Assembly: GCF_017654505.1 (NCBI RefSeq)
Contig: NC_054538.1
Location: 48,833,489-48,897,488 of the forward strand
Direction: 5' to 3'
DNA length: 64,000 nt
DNA from: Polyodon spathula
Lineage: Eukaryota; Chordata; Actinopteri; Acipenseriformes; Polyodontidae
Position numbers and translations under genes: made by a program. Below are positions 24,392-36,171 of the stretch, piece after piece (the stretch's first letter is position 1; each line of letters opens with the position of its first letter). The notes beneath the pieces are model-generated. The model was not told the origin of the DNA, made no database searches, and saw only the letters and a list, made by a program, of their open reading frames with translations.

Positions 24392-25075
24392 GGCAGGCAC
24401 TGCAGATCCAGGGCTGTGGTGTTGGAGCATTTTTTTTGGTAGTGTATTGTCAATGTTTTTTGTTGCAGATCTGACTTTTGAGCTGATAAGGGAATGGTCG
24501 CAATCCCCATGAAGTTGTACAAACAGCATTTCAATGTAAAGTGGAGCGATCAAAAAAAGAAGCCAAGTTAGAAGTAACAATTGTGTGAATGTTGGGCCCC
24601 AGCACCTTTCCAGTTGTGTCTATTTGCTTGATGTTTGGCAAGGTTTCTCCAATTTCTTCTCCTAACTTGGGCTTTTATGTTTGATATCACCACTTTAAAT
24701 GGCTGCTACATTTTTCTAACTTGTTTTTTTACATTGACAATGTTTTTGTTATAGATATCACTTATTTTTTTACTTGATCAAATAATGAATAAAGCGAGGG
24801 AATGTTATTCAAGAATGTGTATGGTAAATAGACAGACAGACAAAACAAGGGTAATAAGTAGAGTAATATAAGAGAAATGAGAAAAGATTTGAAAGTAAAA
24901 TAATGGTAGAGGGGACTTTTGGACAGTATTGAAAGTGTAAACCTTGTATTCTTTTAGTTTCAAACGTACATCCATAAGTGGTGAAAAAAATATGTTTATT
25001 TTGGTAGGTATTGATTTATTGATATTTACGTACTGTAGGTACAAAACTACTATGTTATGAATGGTTAGAAAGGTT
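24392..25075. other. Unassigned spacer
   Basis: AT-rich. One polypyrimidine-AG (TTTTTTGTTGCAG, near 24470) looks like a splice acceptor, but the frame after it closes soon and matches nothing I know. Confidence 0.4.
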
Positions 25076-26764
25076 CAGTGCCGTGAAAAAGTATTTGCCC
25101 CCTGTCTGATTTTCTGCATTTTTGCATATTTCTGACACTGAATGTTATCAGATCTTCAACCAAAATCTAATATTAGATAAAAGAGACCCCGAGTGAACAA
25201 ATAAGACAACATTTTGATACTTTTTTCATTTATTTATTAAAGAAAGTTATGCAACACCCAACGTCCCAGCGTGATAAAGCAATCGCCCCCGTAGACTCAA
25301 TAACTGGATACGCCACCTTTAGCAGCAATAACTGCAACCAAACACTTCCTGTAGTTATTGATCAGTCTCTCACGGAGCCGTGGAGGAATTTTGGCCCACT
25401 CCTTCATGCAGAACTGCTTCAACTCAATGACATAGACTGCTCGTTTCAGGTTCTGCCACAATGTCTCAATGGGATTTAGGTCTGGACTTTGACTAGGCCA
25501 TTCCAAAACTTAAAATTTCTTGTTCTTCAACCATTCTGATGTAGACTTGCTTGTTTGTTTCGGATCACTGTCTTGCTGCATGATCCAGTTATGCTTTAGC
25601 TTCAGCTCATGGACGGATGGCCCGACATTTAAATCAAGGGAAGTAATGTTAAAACTGTACAATGCACTAGTAAGACCTCATCTTGAATATTGTGTTCAGT
25701 TCTGGTCACCTCGCTATAAAAAAGATATTGCTGCTCTAGAAAGAGTGCAAAGAAGAGCGACCAGAATTATTCCGGGCTTAAAAGGCATGTCATATGCAGA
25801 CAGGCTAAAAGAATTGAATCTGTTCAGTCTTGAACAAAGAAGACTACGTGGCGACCTAATTCAAGCATTCAAAATTCTAAAAGGTATTGACAGTGTCGAC
25901 CCAAGGGACTTTTTCAGCCTGAAAAAAGAAACAAGGACCAGGGGTCACAAATGGAGTTTAGAAAAAGGGGCATTCAGAACAGAAAATAGGAGACACTTTT
26001 TTACACAGAGAATTGTGAGGGTCTGGAATCAACTCCCCAGTAATGTTGTTGAAGCTGACACCCTGGGATCATTCAAGAAGCTGCTTGATGAGATTTTGGG
26101 ATCAATAAGCTACTAACAACCAAACAAGCAAGATGGGCCGAATGGCCTCCTCTCGTTTGTAAACTTTCTTATTTTCTTATGTTCTTATGACATTCTCTTG
26201 TAGAATTCTTTGATACAGAGCAGAATTCATGGTTCCTTCAATGATGGCAAGTCGTCCAGGTCCTGATGAAGCAAAGCATCCCCAAATCATGACACTACCA
26301 CCACCATGCCTGACCGTTGGTATGAGGTTTTTACTGTGAAATGCAGTGTTTGGTTTTTGCCAGACATAATGGGACCCATGTTGGCCAAAAAAGTTCAATT
26401 TTTGACTCATCTTGTATTTGGCATGGAGGAATTGAACCCCCTCCCTGCTGATCCAAAATAAACAAGAAACATAATGAATATCATAATGAAAACAATAAAA
26501 ATGATAATATCAACACAAATTATAGGAGGCAGGCTGGCACCCCATTATAGGGGGCAATAACTTTTTCACACCTAAAGATTGCATGTTTGATTACTTTGCA
26601 CACCAAACAAATGAAAAAAACACCAAACTTTGGTGCCTTTTTTTTCTCCCAGACTCCCTCTATATACTACTACAACCCACAAAAAGATCTGACCAAATTT
26701 AATGTGAAAAATGTGCAAAAATGCAGAAAATCAGACAGGGGGAAAATACTTTTTCAAGTCACTG
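25076..26764 (-). mobile_element. Tc1-like transposon, minus-strand transposase, with nested CR1
   Basis: The ends are inverse forms of CAGTGCCGTGAAAAAGTATT and AATACTTTTTCAAGTCACTG. Transposase on the minus strand: 26410-26177 reads KPNTAFHSKNLIPTVRHGGG, then VMIWGCFASSGPG (the first catalytic stretch and MVWGCFS-type motif). After the nested CR1, 25620-25297 reads NWIMQQDSDPKQ (the second D), WPSQSPDLNPIETLW (the DPN.IE box) and LRERLINNYRKCL. The N-terminal DNA-binding part is missing, as only about 350 bases lie between 26410 and the right TIR. The flanking dinucleotides are TT on both sides, not TA. Confidence 0.92.
25630..26188 (+). mobile_element. CR1-like LINE 3' end, nested in Tc1
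   Basis: Begins inside the RT-connected tail of ORF2 and reads ALVRPHLEYCVQFWSP, ERVQRRATRIIPGLKGMSY, LEQRRLRGDLIQAFKIL, then FFTQRIVRVWNQLPSNVVEA. The frame is open from the truncation to the ORF2 stop near 26116. It ends in the 3' UTR GATGGGCCGAATGGCCTCCT and the TTCTTATG repeat tail. The TSD GACATT occurs at 25624-25629 and 26189-26194. This is a 5'-truncated insertion of young appearance, since no stop or frameshift has entered the 480-base coding tail. Confidence 0.95.
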
Positions 26765-26769
26765 TTCAT

Positions 26770-28680
26770 ATGCATGTCAGTGCTAAAGGGTAGTATACTA
26801 ACACATCTTGCCTTCCCAAGCTAGCAAAAATGACTGGATTGTAGTCATTGGTTCTGACTTCTGCACTACTCCATGGTAGCTCATAGAGTCTGCCATGAGG
26901 TTTGAGTGCTTTCCGGCCAGCAATGACCTCAGCCACATCTCGGATTACCACCACAGTTAGTTCTTTTCTGGGAAATCCAAAACCACAAACTATCACCACC
27001 TTGTTTTTGATTTTCTTGGATCTTAGACAGTACTTGTTGCATTTATGTTGCTGCCATTTCAAGACATGGTCTCTGAGTACAAGTGCTATCAGGTCATTTG
27101 GAATGGTACAGATGACATGTTGATTAATGTACTGTGCAGTTTGTGAGTTGGGGAAAACTCCAATAAGTGGTGCATCTTCCACCCAAAGAAGCATGTGGAA
27201 GTGCTGCATACAACCCTGGTACTCTCTGTTCCAAATGTAATGTGTAACTTTCCCCAGAGGACCATTTTGGGATGTGATGCAAGGATTGCAAGAAACTTGT
27301 GCATGAACTGAGAAGTACTGACAGGATCTCGTGCGACAAGTTCACGCATGGGCATGTTTGCAAAACCTGGTCCATTCACCTCCTTTAGTTATTGTCCCAG
27401 GTCAGTCCAGGTCCTCTGTTAATCTAGCACAGATTGGCCTGATGCTGCAGGTGAAAGATATATTGCTGATTCAGCCTAAATTGCTCATGGCATGACCGAA
27501 GCCGAACTTTGACAAACTGTTGGAATCAAACGGGGCGTCCGTTCAGCATGCATTCCATGAATTCCATAAGTGTACCAGTCTGGGAAACACAGTAGGTCTA
27601 TTTTTTTCCTCTAGTCTTCCAGAGCATCATCCTGTATGTGAAGCATTTGGTAAAGATCAGTAGCTGTTCCTTCCTTTCTTTTGTATGGGACTGTGACACA
27701 GCTGGCTGAGTGGTGACATCAGGCCAGAAAGTAACACACACAGTGCTGAGCTGAAATGATCTCAGGCCCTTGCTTGCACCGGTTTATTTAAAATAAAAAG
27801 TTTGTGCAAAACAGAAAACACAGACTAAACAAACAAAACGGCACTTTGGCCAAAGTAAATAGACAAACAAACAAAGTGGACGAACAGAAAAACAGATACC
27901 TTGCTGGATCTTCCAGCACGAAATAGCAATTATTATTTTATATAAATCTCTCTCACCCTTTCTCCACTCACGAACACACAACCCTGAATGAGTGAAAGGG
28001 TGCCCCTTTTATGTAGCTGTACAGAGACTCGATTGATAATCAATCATTCAACTGGAATCTCGGTACATCTGCATGTGAACTAATTTGTGCCCTTCCCGTG
28101 CTTCCATACAAATATCCCTTTAATTTGCATGTGAGGTGATTTGTGTCATCCCTGTGTCTAACTACAAATTACACTTTATATCACCTGTGCTCATAACCCA
28201 CATTATAATCCATGCACTTTATACATAAAGACCAACATTTACACGCTACTTACAACATAAAACACAAAAATACTCAGGGACGGGGCACACTGCCACAGGG
28301 ATGTATTGTGTAATTGTGGCAAATGACAGCCTCTTCATCCAGTTAAACCTTACGTAGCAAAGGGACTTTGGTTGTTTCCTCCACAGTGATTTCATCTTCT
28401 TCATTGTCAGCATGACATTGAAATGCATTCAAGTCGTTGATGGATTTCCTTCAACTTCTCTAAAGCATTATACACAGTTTTGGACTTTGTTAGTGCACTG
28501 CATACCAGGATGTGGAGTTCCAAGTTTTCTGGCAAGGCTTGTTTTGGCGGGGGCAGTTTGCTCAGTGTTTCCTGAAGATCTGGCTGTTTGTGAATAAATT
28601 ACATGTAATTTTCCTGTTGTTGAGTTTGTTGTTCCAGCTGCTGTTGGGGTTGATTCTGTTGGTTTGTGTTACAGACAGTT
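26770..28680 (-). pseudogene. Helitron replication-protein (Helitron_like_N) pseudogene
   Basis: On the minus strand, 28620-28430 reads LPPPKQALPENLELHILVCS then YNALEKLKEIH, the segment before the Rep domain. A solo LTR interrupts at 27692-28297. Then LRSCHEQFRLNQQYIF (about 27490) and MRELVARDPVSTSQF (27350) give the Helitron_like_N core. A frameshift leads to FHMLLWVEDAPLIGVF (27200), which contains the HxH-like metal motif of the rolling-circle nuclease (here QHFH). HKCNKYCLRSKK and VCGFGFPRKE follow, and RTNDYNPVI at about 26830 closes the domain. A PIF1 helicase should come next but the sequence meets a Tc1 end. Stops and shifts make it inactive. Confidence 0.85.
27692..28297 (-). mobile_element. 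Solo LTR, LTR-4 family, nested in the Helitron pseudogene
   Basis: Plus-strand termini are TGTGACACAG and CACTGCCACA. Flanking 5-mers are GGGAC and GGGAT, a one-mismatch TSD. The length is 606 bases. The minus-strand orientation is shown by the match to other LTR-4 copies; removing it rejoins Helitron coding on both sides. Confidence 0.9.
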
Positions 28681-28689
28681 GCACGACGG

Positions 28690-29961
28690 TATTCCTCAAT
28701 GGGTGGATTTTGTTCTGAATATTTTACAAATCCAACAATGCAATTATTTAAATTGTAATTAAAAAAATCAGTCATAACAGTGTGTCTCAGGTGTATAGAA
28801 AAGTGAAAGAGCAGCACGCTGCACCGGCATGGTGTACTGTAATGGAATCAGAGATGAAAGATGAATACAGAGCATAAGCAACCAACCACAGAACACACAC
28901 ACAGAAAGAACATGCTGTCCAATGGCCACGCCCCCCCTGCTTGCGCCACTGACTGAGGTCTCAGCTGTCAATTTCATGTGCAGGAATACCCAGTTGAGTG
29001 TTGCGGAGCGAGCCAGTTGTACATGGATCGGGGGAGTGGAGTGATGTAGTTCCTTGAGCGGACGTTTCTGGTCCACTCCTTTACAGCACTGATCATGGTT
29101 TTATGTTTCTTAAATATATGTTCGGCCATGGATTTTGTACTCTAACAACTACTCCACATATGCTACAAGTGAATAAGCACTAATGTCTCATTGTATAACT
29201 TTTTTTTTTTTTTTTTTTTACATAAACATTAATTTCTACATTTATTTATTTAAAACATTAATTTCTTACATTTTATTTATTTAAAAATATTTATAAATGT
29301 ATTTTTAAATCATTATTTATTTCTACCTAAAAAAATATTCCTTTATTTTTAATTAAATGAGGAACTGCAATTTACCAGAGATCAGAGATTCAGACAAGGA
29401 AGCTGCATGCCACTCTTGTGTACAATTAGATTCTATGGTATCTACCGAACAGGAAACTAGATATTTTCAAACAGGAAATAGAGCATTTCTAGAATCGAGC
29501 ACAACCTTCAGGTTTTCAGTGAAAGCTGGTCAGGCATGGATGTAATCTTATTAAATTAGCACATTTCAACAACAGCCCAGTGGAGCAGCGGGCTAAGGCC
29601 GTATGCTCTTCAAGGACGTCATGTTGCAAGTTCAAACAACGGTTATTTTTATTATTATTAGTTTGTGCGATATGTGCTGTTTTAAAACATAAATACATTG
29701 GTAGATGTCCAGTTATTTAGCTTTTCTGTTTGAAAAGTCGCTACACACTCTTAAAAAAGTAAAGGGAAGATGAAGAAGAAGATTGTAATTCTAAGTTATT
29801 TAGTTTTGCCGCTGCAACATGGTGAAAACAGCAAAACTCCTGGAGCTGTATAGAGACTCACAGTAGTTTCAAACAAGTTTTTCTAACTTGTATGAGGACT
29901 TGCCATTCCTCTCAATATATATTTACACACTAGTTTCTTTTGAAATGTTTATTTTATTATA
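28690..29961. other. Unassigned, AT-rich, no gene recognised
   Basis: A minus-strand frame at 29076-28768 is open but matches nothing I know. 29200-29345 is very AT-rich with ATTTATTT repeats. A tRNA-like head at 29574-29650 is listed separately. Confidence 0.45.
29574..29650 (+). repeat. tRNA-like sequence (SINE head or tRNA pseudogene)
   Basis: AGCCCAGTGGAGCAGCGGGC resembles a pol III A-box region. TGCAAGTTCAAAC, about 45 bases on, resembles a B box. The acceptor arms do not pair well and no CCA is present, so it is not an intact tRNA gene. Confidence 0.45.
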
Positions 29962-30577
29962 GTGTCACAGATGGCTTTGTGTGGTGTGTGGGTAGTGATG
30001 TCAGGTTCAGAAAGCAGTGGACACAGACAGACTGGATTTATGTGTGAAGCTGAGTGCTTGGTTGCGCTCAGCATTTATTAAATAAACAAATTAAAGATTT
30101 AAACAAAAAACAGCACACGACACTTTAGGCCAATAAGTAGACAAACAAAACGGACTAACACTAAACAAACAGTGGACAAACAAACACGGCGAGTCAAAAA
30201 CAAATAAGTATCGTGCAGGAAGGACCAAATAGCAATTGTAATTTTCTTTTACTTTTTATCTCTCCTCTACACATCGGTTCTCCACTCACCAAACACACAA
30301 CCCAGAGTGAGTGAAACGTGCATCTATATATACTGTTGTGCTGAGATTCAATTACTAATTAATTATTCACTTGAATTCCAGCACGAGAACTAATTTGTGC
30401 AATTCCCGTGCTCATATTCTATTAAATACTTTATCTACATGTGAAATGTATTTTAAATCACTTGAACTACACAGACCCATTTATATCCTGTGCACCAATA
30501 CCTATACACCAACATTAATACACCACATGCAACACATAACACATAACACACACACATGGGCGGGGCACACTGCCACA
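29962..30577 (-). mobile_element. Solo LTR, LTR-4 family, with perfect TSD
   Basis: Plus-strand termini are TGTCACAGATGG and CACACTGCCACA. TATAG is duplicated at 29957-29961 and 30578-30582. The length is 616 bases. It landed within a repeat that is also present near 63300. Confidence 0.95.
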
Positions 30578-30850
30578 TATAGTTTTTCATTTTTTGAAGT
30601 AGTGCTTTACATGTGGTAATTTAGAAAATAAACCCTTTTATGTTTAATTGTTAATTTAAATATGGTGTTTCGGCGTGCAGATGTTTGATATGGCATGCTT
30701 GAATAAAACTTTTGAGTTGTATCTGATAGTTTGCCTTTTATTTTAATATTGAGTTTGTTTAAAACGTAACCTTCAAATTGACTGCTGGCGGCAGTTAGGT
30801 ATTAGTATAACCGTAGCCATTTTACTTCAAAACTTTTGTCGTGGGAGATT
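30578..30850 (+). repeat. piggyBac-like noncoding repeat, copy related to 63300-63571
   Basis: It shares TTTTATGTTTA, AAATATGGTGTTTC, TCTGATAGTTTGC and a CTGCTGGC-AG block with 63300-63571, in the same order and spacing. The other copy ends GGTTCTAGTG next to TTAA, a piggyBac-type terminus. No coding potential is seen. Confidence 0.6.
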
Positions 30851-30859
30851 AGGGATGAA

Positions 30860-33284
30860 GAGGAACAGGAAGCAGGGAGCAAGACCATTGAGGTCCCAGT
30901 TCGCTTTGCCCAGCCGAGTCCTGTGGCCAGCAGACAACTCTTGAAGAGTTGAGGGATCAGGTCAAGAATCTAGAGAAGGGGATGATATTGTTGTTGACCC
31001 AGAATGACAGTGTTACCAGCAGGAGTAAAGAGATGCCTGAAACCTAGATGCCCAAATTTTCAGCTGAGAAACAAGGAGAGTCGACGATGTGGAGCCAAAT
31101 GAAAGAGCTGCAACAGGTATCAGCTGCATTGGTGGAGAGCTCCATTGCAGAAAGCAAGCCTGAAAGCTAATAGGTCCCACCTCAACAGTCTACCTGAAGA
31201 TAAATGTCAAGGGACATAAAGACTTACTAGATAGCATATCACACATGGCCATAATCTTTGGGAGCTGGTACTGAAAGCACCTAAGTACTATTCACCTCCA
31301 TAGCCTTGCCATTTGGGGATTGAGCGAGTCCAGTTTCCCCTAACTGGGGTATATAATAATGGACATTGAGTTTTCAGAGGATTTTGCAGGGGTAAGTGAG
31401 TCAGTGGAGATGTTGGCACTAGTCTGTCCTGAAGCTAAAAGGCAGAGCCAGGTCCCCATAATAATAATAGGGACCAATGCCAGTTTATTCCCAAGACTTG
31501 CCCAATTGTGTGAAGAGAAGACAGGTCCTGACACTGTCGATAAGTGTTAGTTCTGTGAGTTGTGTGTACTGCAGAGGCCATAGCTACTGATCCAAAGAAG
31601 ATTCTGGCAACGGCCTGTTGGTAGAGGTCCATTTACATGAAAACGTTGATGTCTTTTCTTGGGTTTTGCAGGTACTACCATCCATCGTGAAGCCTTTGAC
31701 TGATCTGACTAATTGCTACCCCCCATGCATCTGAGCCTTTCGGCAAGCAGTGGGGCCCAGAGTGTGAGAAGGCTTTTAGAACCATTGTCAACTACCTGAT
31801 AAGTGCTCCTGTGCTGGCTTTCGCAGATAGCTTATGTCCTCCACATAGATGCTAGCCTTGACGGACAGGGGACTGTGCTTTGTCAAGAAGGAAGCTGTCA
31901 GAGACTGAGTGAAGATATCCAGACCATCAATAGGAGTTCCTCACGTTTAAGTGGGCCACTGACTTATGTGCTCACCTCAGTGATACTGAATGCAACAGGA
32001 TATCGGTGGCTGGCAGCGTTGGCCACATATAGTTTCACTTTGCAATACTGGCCATGGAAGACGAATGACGGTCTGCCAACAGGTCAGAGTGGGCGAGCAC
32101 TCCATTGGCTTGGTGACTGACATGCAGCCCAATTAGGAGCGTCTCCTCATGCTATCCCTGATCTTTACTTATCTTCTTATGTACTCCTGCGAAGTTAATA
32201 TGGGGCATGGACCTTCCAAGTTGTAGAATAGAAAGGAACGTGACAGCTCAGCAGAAAGATCCCAGAATCAAATGGGTGTGGGAGGCAAAGAAACAGAGCA
32301 GGCCAGCCAGCACTATAACTTCCAACCACCCTGAAGCACGTCTACTACTGTGAGAATGGGACCAACACTGGATGGACGAAGGGGTAGTATACCACACGGT
32401 GAAGAAGCCCACAGCTAAGAGTGGAAGGCAGCTTGACCTTCCACACTGCTACAGAGAAAAGGTGTTACAAAAGTTGCATTACAGACATGGTCATCTGGGA
32501 CTCGACTGGACAATGGAGTGAGATTTTAATGGCTGAGAACTGCAGTCGACGTTGACCACTACATAAAGACTTGCAGAGGATAAATCCAAATGAAGACATT
32601 TTTCACCAGGGCATTTCTGCTTCAGCATGTTCCAATCTCTGGGCCAATGTAATTAAGAACACAAGAAAGTTTACAACCGAGAGGAGGCCATTCGGCCCAT
32701 CTTGCTTGTTTGGTTGTTAGTAGCTTATTGATCCCAGAATCTCATCAAGCAGCTTCTTGAAGTATACCAGGGTGTCAGCTTCAACAACATTCTTGTTATT
32801 GGAGCCAGACAGCAAGTGGTTTGCCAGTCTTCTGGTAGTCACCGACCATTTCACTTGTTATGCTCAAGCTTCCCAGTGAAGGATCAGTAGGCCACTACTG
32901 TCACCCAGGTATTATGGGGTAACTACTTTGTGCATTATGGCTTGCCGGCACATATCCACTCTGACCAGGGGAGGGATTTCGACAGCCAGATAATCAAGGA
33001 ACTTTTTAGGATGCTGGGGATAAAGAAGTCCCAAACCTCTCTGTATAACCTCCAAGGAGACCCTCAACCCTTCAACATGACCCTTCTAAACATGCTGGGG
33101 ACTTGTGATGCTAGCTAGAAAGCTAAATAGAGTCACTAGGCCCCACCGTTTCCAGCAGACAATTCCTTTCTGAATTAGAAGCAGAAGTCTGATTCACAAG
33201 AAAGGGAGGAATATTTCAGCCCTATATGGGGAGACTGAGGAACCTGAGAAAAGGAAATCCAGTGTGTCCTCCGGCTACATGAGA
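30860..33284 (+). pseudogene. Ty3/gypsy internal-region pseudogene (gag/protease to integrase)
   Basis: Blocks occur in retroelement order on the plus strand. 30860-31170 is polar, Glu/Gln-rich and gag-like. 31400-31550 includes VPIIIIGTNASLFPRL, near the end of the protease. 31680-31860 holds the RT connection (KPLTDLT, AFRTIVNYLISAPVLAF, then YVLHIDASLDG at the start of RNase H). 31960-32065 has LTYVLTSVILNATGYRWLAA. 32465-32530 has LHYRHGHLGLDW, part of the integrase H2C2 zinc motif. 32930-33118 has HYGLPAHIHSDQGRDF, the integrase core second Asp. RT fingers and palm are missing and many stops occur. A CR1 scrap interrupts at 32652-32791, and a piggyBac MITE ends the homology. No LTR of its own was found. 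Confidence 0.85.
32652..32791 (-). mobile_element. CR1-like LINE 3' end scrap
   Basis: The plus strand shows AAGTTTACAACCGAGAGGAG and GCAGCTTCTTGAAG, the inverse of the CR1 3' end seen at 25630-26188. The insertion is only about 140 bases, inside the gypsy integrase. Confidence 0.9.
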
Positions 33285-33288
33285 TTAA

Positions 33289-33836
33289 CCCTTTGCGGTC
33301 TTATGTTGGACCAGGTCCGACATTACAATTTTTCCTTTTCAGTCTGATGTTGGACCCTGGCTGACATTATCAAAAAGACATAAAGCACAGGTCTCTAGTC
33401 GTTTTTTCTCCAGAAAAAGTTGAGAAAACCTTTCAATGGCCGAGTGAGACCGGTAGGAGCCAAATTAAGCCAAAAAAAAAAAAAGGCGTATCTAATAGCC
33501 CCATGCAAACAGACATAACATAGCTGCTTCCGCATCCAGTGCTCAGAGAATATCATGGACAATTGCAGACCTTCTTGAGATGTTATAGCAAAAAAATAAT
33601 GACTTGGATCACATTATTGAGGAGTTTGGTGATAAATCAAGTGATCAGGAGAGGATTTCAGTATGCGCATCTATGAAGTGGTATGTGAAAAATACAGCGA
33701 ACAAGGCTAGAGATGCAATACTGAGTGTCCTCTTGCAATTCAGTGCCTTTTAAACCTGTTTGTGTAGCAAAAGCATGTGTAAAATAAATTGGACCTGACG
33801 TGCCTGACAAGCGCAGAATAAATGGACCATTGAGGG
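33289..33836 (+). mobile_element. piggyBac-type MITE with TTAA TSD
   Basis: TTAA lies at 33285-33288 and 33837-33840. The termini are CCCTTTGCGGTC and GACCATTGAGGG, imperfect inverses. The same family, in opposite orientation, is at 49336-49952, and a truncated copy is at 61251-61582. The interior near 33600-33700 resembles a short acidic coding segment (YEVVCEKYSE) and may be derived from the piggyBac transposase N-terminus. Confidence 0.88.
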
Positions 33837-33875
33837 TTAAGGAGAGCATGTAATAATAAGATAAATTACAACAGG

Positions 33876-34265
33876 GGACCCCGAGTGGCTCATCAAGTTA
33901 AAGTGCTGCAACCGGGAGAGCAGGATGAGTCACTCAGCTTGGATGGCGACAGTTATTGTCCAGGCTTTGCAAAGAGGTTGAACTTTACTGGATTGCTTCT
34001 CCTCACCTCGCAACAGCAACCCCTACTGGCCAGACATGCGCACATTCAGAGTAGATAAAAAGCACGGCTGATCTCTGTTCTCTGGGATCGGTAGCCCGTC
34101 CACCTTTGCTCTGGATTGCTCGGCGTAAAAGCGATTGTGGCTTGTGAGATCAGAGGATACGCACACACCCTCTGAATGTCTGTACTGTGTGGGGACTCGC
34201 TGCGGTGAGGAGACAAAAACATAATTGGACATTAAAATTGGGGAAAAATAAATAAAAATAATTGG
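33876..34265 (+). repeat. tRNA-derived SINE
   Basis: The head CCGAGTGGCTCATC...GTTAAAGTGCTGC has A-box character. GACAGTTATTGTCCAGG is a decayed B box. The tail AATTGGACATTAAAATTGGG with AAATA repeats follows. Head type and length (about 390 bases) fit a SINE common in ray-finned fish; exact family not assigned. Confidence 0.75.
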
Positions 34266-34866
34266 TCACTCAAAAACTAACTAACTAAATACATACATAA
34301 ATAAATAAATAAATAAATAAAATAAAAAACCCACAGCAATGCACGGTATATTTTCTTTTGCTTCTCGACGGCTGTCTGCCTGAAGGGGGATCACCATTTG
34401 TGAGTACCTTGTGTACACCTCAGCTCTATAATTTAAAGAATAGTTAGTTAGCCATTAGTCACATTTTTGTTTGGAAATTGTGTAAACTGGGCACCACAGG
34501 GAGAGGTGAAGAGGTGGCTTCCAGCCTCAACGAGTGCATGCATCCAACAGACCTGCAACAGTGACACATCCCATTTTTTTCTTTATTTCATTTTGGTGTT
34601 ATTTCCTCTCTGTTAGACTGTGGTCTCCTCTAATGTTTAAACAGTGTTTAATGTTTATACCAGTATATGTACATAAGCTAGTTAGTATACATACATAAAA
34701 TACTCCTATATTAACCTTTTCTGTGCTACTGACTTACCTGGTATGTCCAAAAAAATTGCTTCCCCAGTGCTAAGGACATACATGGTAAGTCCAACTGAAA
34801 TGCATGGTAAAAAAATAATAAAAAAATCTGGATTGCCGTTTTTTCACGGGGTCACTCATTAAGGAG
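34266..34866. other. Spacer, AT-rich
   Basis: An (AAAT)n run at about 34298-34323. No gene was recognised. Confidence 0.5.
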
Positions 34867-35324
34867 TGTGACAGGCTGGCGAGTGGAGTGTAGTTAAAAA
34901 AAATAGTACATTTATTAACAATTAAAGCACAAAATAAAAGGGCACAAAGACCAAAACAAAGGTATTTATACACAAATAGCAAAACACAAAGCAAAACTTA
35001 CAAAAATAAAGGTTTCCAGGCTGGGCAACGCCTTCACTGGATTAGAAAATATAAAAACAAACCAGCAAACCAAAAAACCAGCAAGCACAACCATTAGCTA
35101 GCTTCTCTAGATTCGCTAGCTTCCTCAGCTTCCTCAGCTCCCTCAGCTTCCTCAGCTCCCTCATGGGAAGCTGAGGCCTCCTTTTATGTCAGGTGGCTGG
35201 GTGCTGATTGATCGTTAATTACTCCAATCAACCCCAGCCACCTGAACACAATAAACCCAGGCAGGTAGGGGAATTTAACCCCATCGCTGCCACTCTATAC
35301 AGGACAGAGCTATGCTTTGCCACA
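34867..35324 (-). mobile_element. Solo LTR, LTR-2 family, with perfect TSD
   Basis: Plus-strand termini TGTGACAGGC and TTTGCCACA. AGGAG is duplicated at 34862-34866 and 35325-35329. Read on the minus strand it shows GCAGCGATGGGGTTAAATT, CAGGTGGCTGGGG and a TATA-like CATAAAAGGAGG, collinear with the copies at 458 and 46027. The length is 458 bases. Confidence 0.9.
35107..35165. repeat. Minisatellite (CTTCCTCAG/CTCCCTCAG)n inside the solo LTR
   Basis: About six 9-base units just downstream of the LTR TATA-like box (minus orientation). Confidence 0.9.
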
Positions 35325-36171
35325 AGGAGTTATTACATAACATATTCAGTCGTTGGCTTTAATTTCACTATATTTCACCGACAATATATACTTGATGTGA
35401 CGCAGTTTTTAAATGTAATTTGTAGCCTATCTGAACTCATGCGGTGGCTAGCTTTGACTTCTACTGTGAAACATCCCGAATGACTTTAAAACAGTCGGTG
35501 TAACTTTCAATTTCTTTTCAATGTGGATTAATAATAAAACAATTAAAAAAAGATAGATTGTATCGACCTGTGTTTCACGAAATTAGCAGTAACATCTGCC
35601 TACTGTATTTAACTACATCTTCTTTTGTTTATATGACAGCAGAGGAAGATACTTCCTGCTCCTGGCTGTCATCACATGACACTATTGTAACGTATCAAGT
35701 GTGTGGCAGGTACTGCAGTTCAAATATTTATTTATTTTTTTGTCCCATGATGTAAACTCAGCGATCACAGGCTAATATATATATATATATATATATATTT
35801 CCTATTTCCTATATAGTTGCTTTGCATGAAACCTTGTATCTCAGACTTGTTGTGTTTGGTTTAGTTAGTGTTGGAGAGAAAATAGTCTAGTAAGTTTGAT
35901 CATTCACACAATCTATTTTACATTTGCATCTACCTGACATATTTTTCTAAGAATATTATTTTTGTGATTCCTCTGTTTATCTATTACTTTATACTTTTTT
36001 TATTTGATCTTCATTTTTCTACCGTTCCCAAAAAACTTTGTATATTTCAGATCAAATTATTTTTCCTATTCTGCATTTTGATTTTTTTTTCCACTTTTTT
36101 ATGTTTTGTAAAAAACTATTTTGATTAGTATTTATTGATTTATTTTAGGTTATATATTTTCTATAATTTTA
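35325..36171. other. AT-rich spacer
   Basis: (TA)n at 35777-35799; long T-rich stretches to 36170. Open frames at 35208-35483 and 35558-35755 have no support. Confidence 0.5.

Noticed and set aside
24466..24600. Splice acceptor and host exon
   Set aside because: A single polypyrimidine-AG signal and a frame that closes quickly with no similarity.
29574..29650. Functional tRNA gene
   Set aside because: A- and B-box-like sequences are present but the acceptor stem does not pair.
35107..35165. CRISPR-like array
   Set aside because: The units are adjacent with no spacers; a simple minisatellite in a vertebrate LTR.
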